Below, one piece after another: positions 1-12,426 of a stretch of 64,000 bases of DNA. A model generated the notes under the pieces. The model had not been told where the DNA came from. It was given only the letters and a program-made list of their open reading frames with translations, and did not search any database. The stretch's first letter is position 1. Each line of letters begins with the position of its first letter. This DNA is from Hyalella azteca (Eukaryota > Arthropoda > Malacostraca > Amphipoda > Hyalellidae), in contig NW_025944898.1 of NCBI RefSeq assembly GCF_000764305.2, forward strand, positions 62,001 to 126,000. Reading direction: 5' to 3'. A program made the translations under genes and the position numbers.

Positions 1-19
1 CCACTAAGACTAAATTTTC

Positions 20-125
20 AGGTCCAGTTAATATCCGGACGCGATAGGTATCCTGGATACTCGCCCCCAACAGCCTTTATGTGTTGCGACGCCAGGTTTC
101 AAACAGGCAAATAAACAAACACATA
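20..125 (+). mobile_element. Dispersed repeat family copy 1 (TATCCTGGATAC core)
   Basis: The block holds GGTCCAGTTAATAT near its left side, then the core TATCCTGGATAC, then CAACAGC, CGCCAGGTTTCAAAC and AAACTTTGA. The same ordered landmarks recur near 38405-38530 and 41325-41400 on this strand, and near 41990-42152 and 56890-57060 reversed. Repeated landmarks in both orientations point to a non-autonomous DNA element or one terminal repeat of a larger one. No coding sequence is seen. Confidence 0.5.
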
Positions 126-3100
126 AACTTTGACAACCAATAAAAGATTTGAAGCGGTTGTCAATAAGGCTGGAATTGCTTTGATTTCTAAAATCCCAAT
201 TGACTTGTTGGGGAAACATGCTGCTTTCAAATATGAAACTTGTATGAAGAGCGTTTTAGAATCTATTATCAACAGGAATGATTCATCATTTTTCTTTATA
301 AAAGTTTCAATTTTTATTTAGGTATTTTTTTCAAGAATTTATTACATTTATGTTTTAGAATTACTAGTTGTCTGTTATAAAGATATTATTTGAGATTATT
401 TATGTTGATATCGCCTCTTTTAAGCTGCCTTAAGATATATATTTTCAACCGCAATCTAATTTTCAATGGCTTTTGTTAAAATTAGTTGTTATTATTCGTT
501 TAAAATTATATATATTGATCAATGAAAAATAATTTGTCGTTGATTGGATTCTTAGCAAAGCTGCAGTAGCTCGGATTGAATTTTCAGTAACGATTACTCA
601 GTAAATTGGTTTTCCGCGAACACCGAAATTGTACAAAAAAATACAGCAAAATGTTTTTAGGCAGAACAACTTTTACAAATTGAAGGCAGATAAAAATTAT
701 TATTCCAAAAGAATTCATCCTCTCAGTATGTGATGAAACATGCTAGGATGACAACTTGATCAGTCCAAGAACGCCCCACTAATTATGAGGGTAGTTTGGC
801 GCAGCCCTCATGAGGGTAGTTAATTAGGCATAGCCATAACCTGCCAAATATGGTAAGTATAATATCAATTATTGCATGTAACATCAAAGTTATCACGTGG
901 CGCAGAACAAATACGTGATGAAGATGTTGGAGCGTTCTGCCCGGGAGCAGCACCGCTGCCATTGAACTAAAAAAAATATATTAAGGGGGAAGAAGAAGGC
1001 GGATTAAGAAATGTGGATGCTCGCAGTGACGCAAGGTTTGGATTTTACTTTTGTAAAGAATTGAAGTTATATATTTGCCAAACATATCGTGTCGCAATTC
1101 AAACGGATAGATATGATATCAACAGGAGAGGGAGAGGAATCAGTAATTTGATGAAAAAAAAAAACATTCATCCTTTGGAACACAAAAAAAAAAAAAATTA
1201 GCTGAAACCTATTTGACGAAAATAATACAAATGTCAAGAAAAATTTGGATATAGATTGTCTCATGGAGCTGAAATATTGGAATTTAGGAACTCAAAATCA
1301 GGAAATTTAAACGTATTCCAATCCTAATTGTTCTGCTATCAATATTTCAATAAACCGTTATACAATATACAAGAGTCTTCTTCAAGCTCATAAGTTTTAC
1401 TTCCATTCTCGTTATGAAATTTGTTCCTAGAGTAAAGAAAAAATTGAAATTTTGATGAGATTTATCACGAAAATTCATTCATTACAATGAAAATTTATGA
1501 GTATTCTAATCCTCATTGTTCTCCTTCAACCATTTCAATAAACTGCTATGACTTGTGTAAACTCGCAAGGTTCACTTCCATTCTCGTTACTAATTCTCTT
1601 CGAGAAGGGAAAGGGTTTCCCCGTTTCCTCTACTGTTTTCCTTCAATAAAAACTTAACTGTTTCCCCCATAAAATGGCAGCAGCAGCAGCGGCACCCGAG
1701 GCGACCTTCAAAGCAAGAGTCAGCACCCACACCCGCTAGCTGATCGGGTACTGAGATAAAGTTTCCCCACGAGGCAAATTGTCAGTTCTCTTGCAGACTG
1801 AGTTTTCTTTTATCACAAAATAATTAAATTTAGGAAAGATATTTATGGCGCGCAGTGATTTTATCCGGAAATGAGATCTCGTGGACACATTCTTCCTGAA
1901 AATGAGCTAAAATTTACGTTCACATCTCCCGTACTTTGACATCATATTGTATATGCGTGAAATTTTATGGAAGCAAATATTTTTACATTTCTCGTTTTGT
2001 CTTGCAAAAATTATTGCTTATAATTATTATTCTTATATACATCGGAATAGACATTATGAAATAAATCCAGTAGAGTTTTGTAAAAAATATTCAATGAGAC
2101 TAAACGTTCAATTATCCGCTGCGTTTTGTAAGGCTCATGCGCAGATGCTAAACATTCAATTATCCACAGTTTCGAAGTAGTTCATTCTATAGAGAAGAAT
2201 TTAATGGAAAACAATAAAATTCTGCAACAGAAGCGCAATTAACTCAGGCCTCGATAAGTCACGAATACTTATCTCCAAGATTTGAATTAAGTAAACAAGC
2301 TATCGTAACTTATTACATAAATTTGATCAAAGTTTAAAATAACTTTATCAGACTCGACGGCTCAAAATGCGTAAATAAATAAATCAATGCGCAATAATTA
2401 GCTCATGAGCACAATGCGCCAACAGCTGAACATTAGCGGCGCGCCCAAATCTTCCGATTTTAAAAGCAGCGTTTCAGAATGTTGGCTAAAATATTGTTCA
2501 TGATTTGTATGAAGTATTAAAGGTAATGCCTCATATTATCAATGTAACATCGCATTTTTTTGTGCCAAATTGTATTATCTAAGCCCAAATTTACTAAACA
2601 GCTACCAAGTCCAGATTTTTAACATTAGAGCGAAAGCCAACTTTGCTCACATATGATGTGACTATTTAAACTGTATATTATAGTTAACTTAACTCGAGTA
2701 CAAATTGAGATAAAAGTATTATTTAAACTTTAGTGAAACTAGCAATAAGGTGGGAAATGTAGACGTTTTAGAAATAATAATTTGACGCCATATTTGCATA
2801 CAAACAATTTGCATAGATCGGACTCGATGGGTAACATAAATAATCTGAATACATCAAGAGTTACCTTCACCTCCAAGTTTAACAGTCTTATACTGGGAGA
2901 GGAAAATGTATAGGGCATTGAATTATATTTTTTTAATATCTGAATATGATAAAATCCCAACAGCTTAGCGAGAAGCCAAATAAATATGCAAAACAAAAGC
3001 AGTAAAAAATTTTTAATATATATTTTTAGTTTTAAATTATTTTGCACGAAGAAACTATTAATTAATTCGCTTTATTTCACTCTAAGGAATGAACGCAAAC

Positions 3101-4350
3101 CCTTCCATTCAATTACTTCGACAACAATTTGTTTCTATGTTGTTCTTTAAATAAATCATCTAGACTACGGTGGAAACTTGATATTCAGATCTCTCCATTC
3201 ACAATCTAACGACGCCCACAACCAATGCAGTCGCTCTATAAACTTTGCTACTGATATATATGCAAGACACGTTTTAAAGCCTTTATTGAAATGCAAATTT
3301 CATAGTGCATGAACTCAATATTCTCTGTTTTTTTTTCTTCGGCCAATCAGAGTGAAATGCTTCGGGAACGGACACGTTCGTTAATAGAAGTCAACGTGCA
3401 TTTATTAGTTCGTTGTGTTATGGCAACGAAATTAATTGTTGTTACTAGATGTTGTCAAACAAGGAAGATTTGCATGCTTTTTTTCTGTTGAAATTAAATT
3501 AAATTCCAGAGAAAGTTTCGGGAATTTAGATTGCGTTCCTGGTTTCGCCCCTAATCAAGGGTTTGTTCTAGTAAGCTTTTGTTACAACTTTCAAATGAGT
3601 TGTGAAGCTAGTTTTACTTTTGAATCCATGACTTTCGAAAAGCTGAATCAGAGTCGATAAAGAAAATATCATGGCAAGGGCATTTACAAGTGTCATGTTG
3701 AGGCTTACTTTTGTGTCATTAAATTAGTTTCACATAGCGTTAAATAATAGTTAGGTTGAATTTTAAGCGAAAATTAAAGTTGTAAACGAATTTTAAATAA
3801 AAAATTATAGACAATTTATTTATTTTGGAAAGAGGGAATAAGGCTAAAAAACTATCTCTGAAAAGCTCAGAGATTGTTTGAAGAAAGATACATACATTTA
3901 CATGATAACGCAATCCTCTATACCCATCAATGAGATGTGCAAATTTGATCGTGCTGGAATATTCAGTTACACTATTTCAATATCTGGGGTGAGTGAAGTT
4001 ATGATTGAGTTATAGAATCCCTGTCGGCTCTCAGGAAATTTTCTTGAGTGCAAGATTCAGTGAACTTGATATAGTTAAACAAATGAATGACATTTTTCAT
4101 ATTTAATACAACAAGATCAATTTTCCATCAATCAGGCTATGCTATAATCAAATATATAGTGTAATGACCATGAGCGTCAAAAAAGAACACAAAAGTAAGA
4201 CTATATAAGTGCACACAACACACACTGCGCCATTTATAAAAAAAGTCGGGTTCAAGAAAACACAAGGCAAGTAAAAGTAATTACTGCTCTATATGCGTTA
4301 AACATTTACTGTTACTCATTAGTTCTAGCCGCCCAGAACATGACACATAA
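126..4350. other. Gene-free stretch with small local duplications
   Basis: No exon with coding character was found on either strand. Visible structure is limited to a diverged direct duplication (about 1318-1420 and 1508-1592, sharing ATTTCAATAAAC and TTCCATTCTCGTTA), a second pair of about 50 bp (2072-2121 and 2122-2171, sharing TTCAATTATCC), and A-runs at 1147-1198. Open frames here are short and have no recognisable domain. Confidence 0.5.
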
Positions 4351-4357
4351 CGAGAGT

Positions 4358-4363
4358 TTTATT
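4358..4363 (-). promoter_or_regulatory. Poly(A) signal of the acidic secreted protein gene
   Basis: AATAAA on the minus strand, about 50 bases past the stop codon at 4413. Position and sequence fit a eukaryotic cleavage and polyadenylation signal for this gene. Confidence 0.6.
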
Positions 4364-4412
4364 TTATCAAAAGAATACTCGCAAATAATGGGATTTCTGA
4401 ATTTTAAGTCGT

Positions 4413-5525
4413 TCAATCTTCTTCATCATCGCTTTCATCGTCGCTATTAGCTTCACTCTCCTCCCTCTCTTCATCGTCACTATCACTTCCCTCCTCGTCA
4501 TCACTTGCATTTCGGTCGTTCTCTTGGTCTACTCCATCTTCGTCCTCTTGGTCTACTCCTTCTTCGCCGTCGTCCACCAGGGCCGTCTTATCAGCATCCT
4601 TCTCAGCGGCGTTCTTATGAGTTTGGATTTTCTCAGCAATTTTCTCAACGAATCTCAGGCTTTTATGTTGTTTTTCGTCTGACTCTGACGCTGAAAATGT
4701 TTTGTCTTTAGACTCATCCGCGTGCTCGTTGTTGCCATCAGACTGGGAGTCTGTATTGGACTCTCCTGATTCCTCAGATTCATTTTCAGATTCCGATTCT
4801 ACCGCAGGTTTATTTTCAGATTGCGATCCTACCTCCGAGTCGTTTTCAGATTGCGATTCCACCTGCGAGTCATTTTTAGATAGCGATTCTACCTCCGATT
4901 CGTTTTCTGACTGCGATTCTTCTACAGATTCATTTCCCAATAGCGATTCCTCCACAGATTCATTTTCCAATTGCAACTCCTGCTCAGAAATATTTTTTGA
5001 TAGTGACTCCTCATCAGATTCCTTCCCAGAGCTTGACTCTTCCTCCGATTGCAACGAATTTTCAGAATTTTTCACATCAATTGTCTTTACTTTATCAACC
5101 GACAGCAGCTCACTGTCAGATTCTTGCGCTTCAATTGTTTGGTCAGGCTGTGATTCTATTACAGAGTCAATTTCATTAACAGGCAGCTGCTCTTTTCCCT
5201 CTTCAATCACATTTTCTGACTGCAATTCAACGTTGGAATCAGATTCATCAACGGACAACTGCTCTATTTTACTTTCGCTGGCTTGCTGAGGCCACAACTC
5301 TACCTTAGAATCAGTCTTGATTTCTTCCAACAACTTGCCCTCAGCTCCAAGTTTTGTATCACGTTTGGGCTCAATTATAGGTTCAAGTTTATTTTCAAGT
5401 TTAGGTTCAGGCATGGGTTCAAGCTTGGCTGGAAGGGTTCTCGGGAAGTGACCGACAGGGACCGCCTTGCCTCGGAACACCGATGCTCGGTCGGGGGGCA
5501 CAGGCAGGAGCGCTGCCCCACACAC
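4413..5525 (-). CDS. Acidic protein exon 2 (mature protein)
   Basis: 370 codons plus stop. It starts at the acceptor CAG|GTG with residues VCGAALLPVPP, which finish the signal peptide cleavage region. The repeat section lies about 4740-5100. Long open frames on the opposite strand (4702-5289) are by-products of the Ser/Glu codon repeats. Confidence 0.8.
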   Translation of the reverse strand: MCGAALLPVPPDRASVFRGKAVPVGHFPRTLPAKLEPMPEPKLENKLEPIIEPKRDTKLGAEGKLLEEIKTDSKVELWPQQASESKIEQLSVDESDSNVELQSENVIEEGKEQLPVNEIDSVIESQPDQTIEAQESDSELLSVDKVKTIDVKNSENSLQSEEESSSGKESDEESLSKNISEQELQLENESVEESLLGNESVEESQSENESEVESLSKNDSQVESQSENDSEVGSQSENKPAVESESENESEESGESNTDSQSDGNNEHADESKDKTFSASESDEKQHKSLRFVEKIAEKIQTHKNAAEKDADKTALVDDGEEGVDQEDEDGVDQENDRNASDDEEGSDSDDEEREESEANSDDESDDEED

Positions 5526-6577
5526 CTGTACGGCAAGCAAGGGGCGTTAAAAGCAGCGAAAATTAAATAAATAATAATAAGTAATGTTGGGCAGCTAAAT
5601 TTAATACCAGAATATTACCATTGAGTTTTCCTTTTATAATTGGGTAGAAGAATTATGGTGTCAGAAGCATACCCCGGCCTTATCTCTGTCTATAGCATTG
5701 AGAAATTATCTGTTGCAATTAATTTTTATGCGCTCACATTTCAAGTACAATAGTTTGCGAATGAATTAGACGTAAATATTCCGCGGGGAATTGATAAATG
5801 ATCAATATAACAATCCTGGCGTAATGAAACATATATCGAAAATGAATTATGAGCACATTATGCACAATAACCTCCGTTTGCAAATTTTCGTGTCTTAGTT
5901 TAGAAAGGTTTATTATGTCAACCGATTATCTAAATGACAATGGAACTGAGTGGCAGCTCTGTTATTCTGTTCGATAAAGTATCGCTCCAATATTAACACG
6001 TATAATGTTAGTGATAAGAAGCGAGAAAATATTTTAAAATGTCTGAAATTGCCAGAGACAGTTCTTGACTGCCATAAAGATAACATGCACGCTGTGATTA
6101 TCAAGAATCACTCATAATTGAATTAGTTTTGGTTTGATTGATCGGCCTTTGTTTTTTTATCAGTAGCTACCTAAAAACTGTATCAAAACGTGAGGCTAAT
6201 TCAAGGTCATAAATGACATGTGGCTTAATTTGGAATTGCCATGCAGTCTTAGCAGCCGTTGTGATATTTCTAAAATTTAACAAGTTAAAAATTTGAGGCA
6301 ATGAATCACCCATTGTAACATCCACCACACAATCATACATCCATCAATGAATTTCATACACCGAATTCAGTTCGTGTATCGCTCAATGAACAAATTTCAC
6401 AAGACATTAACCGCAATCCATGGCGTCATGGCTTAGCTGTTATTAAAAGAGCGGATAAATTTTTAAAATATAATATAGCAGATTGAAGCGGTTTAATTAA
6501 ATATTATTTAATAGAAATTAAATTATTGAGATAATACTCACGTAAGTAAACGTCAACGCTAAAATACATAAACGCAT
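4413..6577 (-). CDS. Secreted acidic Ser/Glu/Asp-rich protein (two exons)
   Basis: Exon 1 is 6542-6577 and exon 2 is 4413-5525, joined in phase 0 (donor TAC|GTGAGT, acceptor GTACAG|GTG). This gives 382 aa. The N-terminus MRLCILALTFTYVCGA reads as a signal peptide that is only complete after splicing, which argues for this start over the ATG inside exon 2 at 5540. Then come a short Pro-rich stretch and KLEP/IEPK repeats. The middle is a degenerate run of about 12-residue units with repeated S-x-E and N-[ED]-S motifs, so potential secretory-kinase phosphosites and N-glycosylation sequons. The C-terminal ~40 residues are almost all D, E and S. No folded domain and no Cys beyond the first 20 residues are seen. 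The composition resembles calcium-binding mineral-matrix proteins such as crustacean orchestin. That role is inferred from composition only; a generic disordered acidic protein is the alternative. Confidence 0.8.
6542..6577 (-). CDS. Acidic protein exon 1 (signal peptide start)
   Basis: Twelve codons from ATG at 6577 to the donor GTGAGT at 6541-6536. It carries the hydrophobic core of the signal peptide. It is too short for ORF finders and would be missed without considering splicing. Confidence 0.75.
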
Positions 6578-6679
6578 TGTGATGGATTGTAAGTTCAGAT
6601 TTTCGAGCAGTAACTTTGAATGCACCTCGGTTGAGAATATTCTAGTGAGAATTTGATATTGAGCCCTGGGATCTGTGGC

Positions 6680-6686
6680 TTTTATA
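6680..6686 (-). promoter_or_regulatory. TATA box of the acidic protein gene
   Basis: TATAAAA on the minus strand, about 105 bases upstream of the ATG at 6577, placing the likely start of transcription near 6650. Upstream at about 6705-6770 there are three GATAAG-type sites (two on the minus strand, one on the plus), a candidate GATA-factor input. Confidence 0.6.
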
Positions 6687-6699
6687 TGTTGCGCGTTGC

Positions 6700-9175
6700 A
6701 GCCTTATCGGTCTTTATCTGTCTTATCTCACGATGGCACATGATGGTTTTCAGGTGGCAAGATAAGAATATGAATCACTCGATCTGAGCGGTTATGAGCT
6801 ACGCATCAAATGCAATGAATTAAAAGTAACGCCAATCTTTTACAAATTACATTCACGTTGAAAGAAATTTCGTCTGTAAATTCAAAAATATAATGCGAGT
6901 TTGAAACATGAGAACCTTCGACTTCATATTCTGACATTCACGCCATGTAATTAAGAACAAGCCATAGGCTGAATTACGACCAGCTTATATCCGGAACAGA
7001 CATAGTTGACGTCAATCAGTCACATGATGTTAATCAGTCACATGATGTTAATCAGTCACATGATGTTAATCAGCTTCCCAACCTAGAAAGATGATAGATG
7101 AGCCCGCAAGCTGGAGGCTTTCCCACGCGGGCGGCGAAGGGCGAAAAATTGAGGCGAGCCATCGATTGAGAGAGAACCTCTGTTAAATAGGAAGTTTTTA
7201 TAATAGTTGAAGTATTAAATCCATGTTTATAATGAATCATGTTCAATTAATGAATTACTTTAATGCTAAATTATTTGTCAATAATTTGTCACCGCAGGTA
7301 AGCAGATGTGCGAGCAACATATTTCACAGCGAAAATCTGCAGGTTGTGATCCAACCACAGTGGTAGCCTCGTTTTCACCTGATCTCGTACAAGAACGTAA
7401 TTCAACATCGCGATTGGTGGAACAAAATTTCATCAAGCCCACGACAGTGAAGATTTCACGTAGTAGGAAATGCCTCGAATGTCGTCAGGACATTTTTCAA
7501 AGAAGCCTGGTTATAAGGAACGAGAAGCCTGACGCCAATCTATCATGACTTGAGTTCGGTGGGAAGGATGAAGGGAATGCACTAACATTAATTTCTTTAA
7601 TGGCCCAGTCATGCTGGCTCTCGAGTAAGACAGTTAGCAATAAGGTTTTATTAATAGAAGGCGTAGTTGAAACTCGGTATCCAACGCTCCTGTGCTCTGC
7701 ATGGTCTTCAAACGACATTTTCAAGAATGAGATTTTTGATGCCAGTTTTCAAAATAAAAGCTCAATTGGCATCAAAAATTGGCATCAAAAATTGGCATCA
7801 AAAATTGGCAACACTGTTGATGAAAGATGCAATTCTCAAATGCATTATTATATGGTGTCCATTAGTCATTTTTGAACGTCAGGATAATAGTGAATAATTA
7901 ATCAACGAAAATAAATGATAATGATGCAACCAGGTCGAGCAAACATTCATCGAGTTAAATACAAAGAAAAGTGAAGAGGTAATTTGCCATTTTTAATGAC
8001 ATCGTCGACATGAAGTTTCCATATCCGTCATCAGCGTAAATGACGACCCATAAATGGAGTCAAAACAAAAAGTAGTAAAAGAGTAAAAAATAGTTTTAAA
8101 ACAATTCGCTCGATTTTATTAAGTACTTATAAATTATTTGTCAAATTTTAAATCTCATTTTCATAAGGAGCATTTAAACAAAAATGTATTCTTGTTTTTT
8201 TTTCTGGGAACAAGTTGACGTGATTTGAGTATTAATTTTCAGTTTAGTTTTAGGAGTTTCCAGCCTAATTTTAGGGATATATTACATTAGCGATCCTTGA
8301 GATGTAGCCATTAAGCTGCTAGACCCAGGCATGTTTCGTGTCACAAGGACGAAGGCTTCTTCAAAGTAGGCTAATGTCGCTCCTTCTTTCATGTTGAGAG
8401 GCTCATCAAGTTCAGCTGACGTTGAGACTCGATGCACTGTGCCAAGTCTTCAGTCTTCAATTTCCTGGGCTAATTTCAGCGCCTAAACCAAGCATGGATC
8501 GAATTTCTCATTAATTAACAGAAGAGATAGAAGAGGAAGGAAGGATAGAAGGATATAGGAGGATAGATGTAATATAGTAAAGTTTATTCAACGTACTTTT
8601 TCAACAATTTCAACAACTTTTCAATAAACTCAGAATTCCAATGTAATACAATATTTTATTCAGGCTTGCGGTTACTGTTTGGATGGAGCTGTATAGTATG
8701 CGTCAATGAGGTTTAATCAAGAATTGCTAGTTAGTTAGAGGAGAATGGGCTTACGACGTCACCAGGTTTGCTCTTACTGCTTTGTGCAATTGCTCGACAA
8801 GCTTGCGACTCACCATAAATAACTACGCCTGAGTCCTTACTAAAGCCCCTGTAAGTGGGATAATCCTAAGTTCCTGATCTGTTGGTTGTTTGTAGCACCT
8901 AAATTCTGAGTCAGAAACAATTGCGCATTCACGATTTGAATAAGTAAATATATGAACGCGTATGGAATGTCTTGTCATTCAATAACAATGCATATTATAA
9001 CAGAGAAATGAAGTAACAACGGATATTAGTTTTGGATTTTCAGGCCCAAAAAATAAATCTATACTATTTGTTTTCGCCAGTGAGTAATGATGGAAGAAAT
9101 AACATCTTTGTGAGTATTCTAGGATTGCTAATGCTAATGTTGGCTGAGTATGAAAATAATGTATTTCAAATCTGG
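6700..9175. other. Intergenic stretch without a supported gene
   Basis: Two short arrays are present: an 18-bp unit (CAGTCACATGATGTTAAT) about 3.5 times at 7015-7072, and a 14-bp unit containing TTGGCATCAAAAA three to four times at 7766-7812. An open frame at 7306-7548 (80 aa, with a CLECRQD stretch) has no recognisable domain and is not called. A segment near 8478-8510 (GCGCCTAAACC, AGCATGGAT) recurs at 11505-11540, indicating an old dispersed repeat. Confidence 0.4.
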
Positions 9176-9345
9176 TTTTTAGCGCATTTTCTCATTTATG
9201 GAAAAATGCACTATTGTGCTCGCCATGTCCTTCTATCTCTCTGTCTGTCAGTCCGTCTGTCCGTCCGTCCGTGACCAAAAGTTTTCGTCGACGAGAAAAT
9301 GCGCTCTCTGTCACTCACTGCAGTGAGTACTGAGTTATATTTTTT
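9176..9345 (+). mobile_element. TIR element with GTCC repeats, copy 1
   Basis: Begins TTTTTAGCGCATTTTCTC and contains GAGAAAATGCGCT, a perfect 13-base inverted repeat (9181-9193 against 9293-9305). Between them lie a conserved GCACTATTGTGCTCGCCATG block and a variable run of GTCC/GTCT tetramers. The distal end holds the palindrome ACTCACTGCAGTGAGT and ends near GAGTTATATTTTT. Three other copies are in this window, so this is a MITE-like non-autonomous element. Confidence 0.7.
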
Positions 9346-9429
9346 ATTTAAATTTTACTGTTTTTTTAGAAAGGCAGACTTGCGCCTCGTAATGCGCGCA
9401 GAAACTCCCAAGAAACGCACAAAAGCAGA

Positions 9430-9597
9430 AAAATATAACTCAGTACTCACTGCAGTGAGTGACAGAGAGCGCATTTTCTCGTCGACGAAAACTTGAGGTC
9501 ACGGACGGACGGACAGACGGACGGACAGACTGACAGACAGACGGACATGGCGAGCACAATAGTGCATTTTTTCCATAAATGAGAAAATGCGATAAAA
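9430..9597 (-). mobile_element. TIR element with GTCC repeats, copy 2 (inverted)
   Basis: Reverse-complement copy of the element at 9176-9345, separated from it by about 85 bases. The two form a long inverted repeat with arms of about 165 bp. Its far terminus reads GAGAAAATGCGAT, so the terminal repeat is slightly decayed. Confidence 0.7.
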
Positions 9598-12241
9598 AGA
9601 CAAAAAAGCACAAAAGACAAAACTGATCGTGGCCTGGCACAGGAGTTGACAATTCAACCTAGCAATGCTCGCGATCAGCTTGAAATTCAGCCCAAAATGA
9701 TAATACCCTTCCAACTATTTCAATTCCAGTTAAAGCAGTCGAGTGGTAGTTATTCATTATTCAAATTGCGTACTGGGGACATTCTTGCAGTACGCAATTT
9801 CTGTCCGCACCAACATCAATGAAACGTTGGTCAAAAACAGACGACGTGCTAAAGATGACAAATTTCGAGTCATCCCTTTTAGGCCGCCTCAGACTGTAAT
9901 CAGAGGCTATATGTATATATAAAAGTTTTAGAGTCTGCTTTGCATTTATAAGCTCTTGATGATGGTTGGGTGCTAAAAACCATCTCATATGGACGTACAG
10001 TCAATTACCCCTGAACCTCAGGGTAAGGCTGAACGATTTCACAGGATATTTTCAAACTAAATATTTTTCCTCAATTCATTTTCTCCCTCTCTTCCCTTAT
10101 GTGCCTGGAAGTCAGTAATGGCGTATAGTGGACATTTGAATGCAATAAAACTTACACGTTTGAAGCCATTTGAACCTGCCAAGTTAGAAGGAACAAAGAC
10201 GAATTATCGATGCGTTCTGTTTAAAATAAGAAATAATTTACATCACAAGTGCCAGACATTTGAAGGAGTCATGTCATTAGCGGTTGTGAGCTCATCATAA
10301 ACGCTATTTATTTAGTAGGATCTTTGGTCCTGCCGGGGCAGATATCGCGGGATCCCCGCTAGTTTTGTGTCGGTTTCAACATCAACTGCAAGCGGATTTT
10401 TTGCGTCTGACCGGTTGAGAGCGGCTGTGGTAAATACGTAATAATTCTTCGTAAATTATGTAGAATTTGAAGATATTGTAGAATATTTTGAATCAAATTC
10501 TTCTTCCTTCTTAAAAATAACCGACTCTCAAACAGATAATTTTTTTATTTTTCCGTTTTCATACGACAAAAGAGCAGCACGCCGGATCCACTATTCGGTT
10601 GTCAGGTAATGCTATCAATCATCTTCTTTGTCTGCATTGAAAATTCTCTAGAATTTTCTAGAAGTTCTTGGAAGAGTGGTTTTCTCAGATAAATTAATTC
10701 AGATCTGTTGCTTATACATTCAAATGCGCTCTATAAAATCCCCGTTAAAACTCCTGCCTGAACGGATAGGAATTGAACGCCTGCCTGCAGTTTTCATAGA
10801 TCAATCAAATATTTTTATTTGAAATTGAAGCCAAAATAAGAACTAAATTCAATTCATGCAAAAAATTTGATCAAAGATGTGCCAGCGGTTGAATACATTG
10901 CGGGTTACTTTATTCAGAAATTCAGTCCGTCGTTCCGTTCACATCTGAAGACCACGTTTTGAGACATCGCAGATCGTTTCTACTGTATTATTTTTAACAT
11001 AATTATTTGAATTATAGCATGAATTCGAGTTTGTTTTAGATTCACTGGTCTGCGATCATAGTAAATTATAAATATTTCAGTCAAAACATTACACGGTGAA
11101 AAAAATACAGGGGTAATTAGCGAAATATTACCGTAGAAAGAGATCACATCTTGATAATATCAACTTTACTGAGCTGTCAATCTGCAAAATTTGACTCCGT
11201 TAAAAATATATAAGATACATATAAAAATCTTACAACAGATTGCAATTCCAAAAATTTCAATGTTTGTTCGTACATTAAAACATAAAACAAGCAAAGGTAA
11301 AATGGAAGGCATCCACTTGTTTGTATTGCGTTTGACAGCAGACGAAGTATCACTTTCAGACGCTGATTGCACGCTGATAAACTTCTGGTTTACCAACTGT
11401 AAAATAATCCAAGACAAATATTTCAGCGCGTCTGGCTCGAAAGAGTTTCTGTATCTAATCAGGGTACCGTATTGAGGTTGATAGGCCAGTTATCATTAAA
11501 TGCGTGCGCCTAAACCGAGCATGGATAGAATTGAATACCGAGTTTATCAGATGCAGATGTGACCGAAAATAAAAATATATCTGTACGGACAGTACAACAG
11601 TTTCCTTGTCACCTTAATATAATAACTTGTTAGTATTATAACTTTAATTTTTGTTGATTGAATCTTTTTAATTTGAAATTCGGAATATTTCAGTCTCCAC
11701 GAGAATTTTTTGCAAGTATCTCGGAAGAAAAATTAAAATTTTGCAGCCAAAATCAGAATTAATGAAATGTATAACCAACAGACATTGTCGTCTTATTCTT
11801 TCCTAGATGCTTTAGCTGTGGTCAGTAATTTTCTGGTTCATTGTTTTGCGAGCGAAGAAACTACACACAAAAATGAAATGCTCGAAGAAAAATTACACTG
11901 TGTGAATATCGTTAGTTTTTAATTTTATGTCTGATGTGCGAGCGAGCGATATTATTCTTATTTTTTACGAGAGATTATATTCATGGCTTGAATGTAAAAT
12001 GTCAATCTATCTGCTATTTGTTTTCAACAGGCAATTATTGACAGAAAATTATAGCAATCATGCAAGCCAAATCGTTACAAATTTGAAAAGCTCGAAGTGC
12101 CGCTTATGTAGCTTTTCTGAACCTAAGCTGCACAACAGTATACGTGCCCTAGTTTCTTGCATAAACTTGCCTTGACGCTCGAGAGACGCCTGCTCAAACC
12201 CAGGTTAGATTTAGTAAATTTGATATTATCTCATAATTCCA
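9598..12241. other. Intergenic stretch, nothing supported
   Basis: No coding exon, RNA gene or clear array was recognised. Open frames are short and lack domain character. Confidence 0.4.
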
Positions 12242-12426
12242 TTTTTAGCGCATTTTCTCATTTTTGGAAAAAATGCACTATTGTGCTCGCCATGTCCGTC
12301 TGTCTGTCCGTCCGTCCGTCTGTCCGTCTGTCCGTCCGTCCGTCCGTCCGTGACCTCAAGTTTTCGTCGACGAGAAAATGCGCTCTCTGTCACTCACTGC
12401 AGTGAGTACTGAGTTAAATTTTTTTC
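12242..12426 (+). mobile_element. TIR element with GTCC repeats, copy 3
   Basis: Same order of landmarks as the 9176 copy: TTTTTAGCGCATTTTCTC, GCACTATTGTGCTCGCC, a longer GTCC/GTCT run, GTCGACGAGAAAATGCGCTC and the ACTCACTGCAGTGAGT palindrome. The longer tetramer run shows that the internal microsatellite varies between copies. Confidence 0.7.

Noticed and set aside
4702..5289. 195-codon open frame on the plus strand, Ser/Asp-rich
   Set aside because: It is the complement of the Ser/Glu codons of the acidic protein on the minus strand; the minus frame has a signal exon, promoter and poly(A) signal.
7306..7548. 80-codon frame with a CLECRQD stretch
   Set aside because: A single short frame with no domain, splice partners or promoter.
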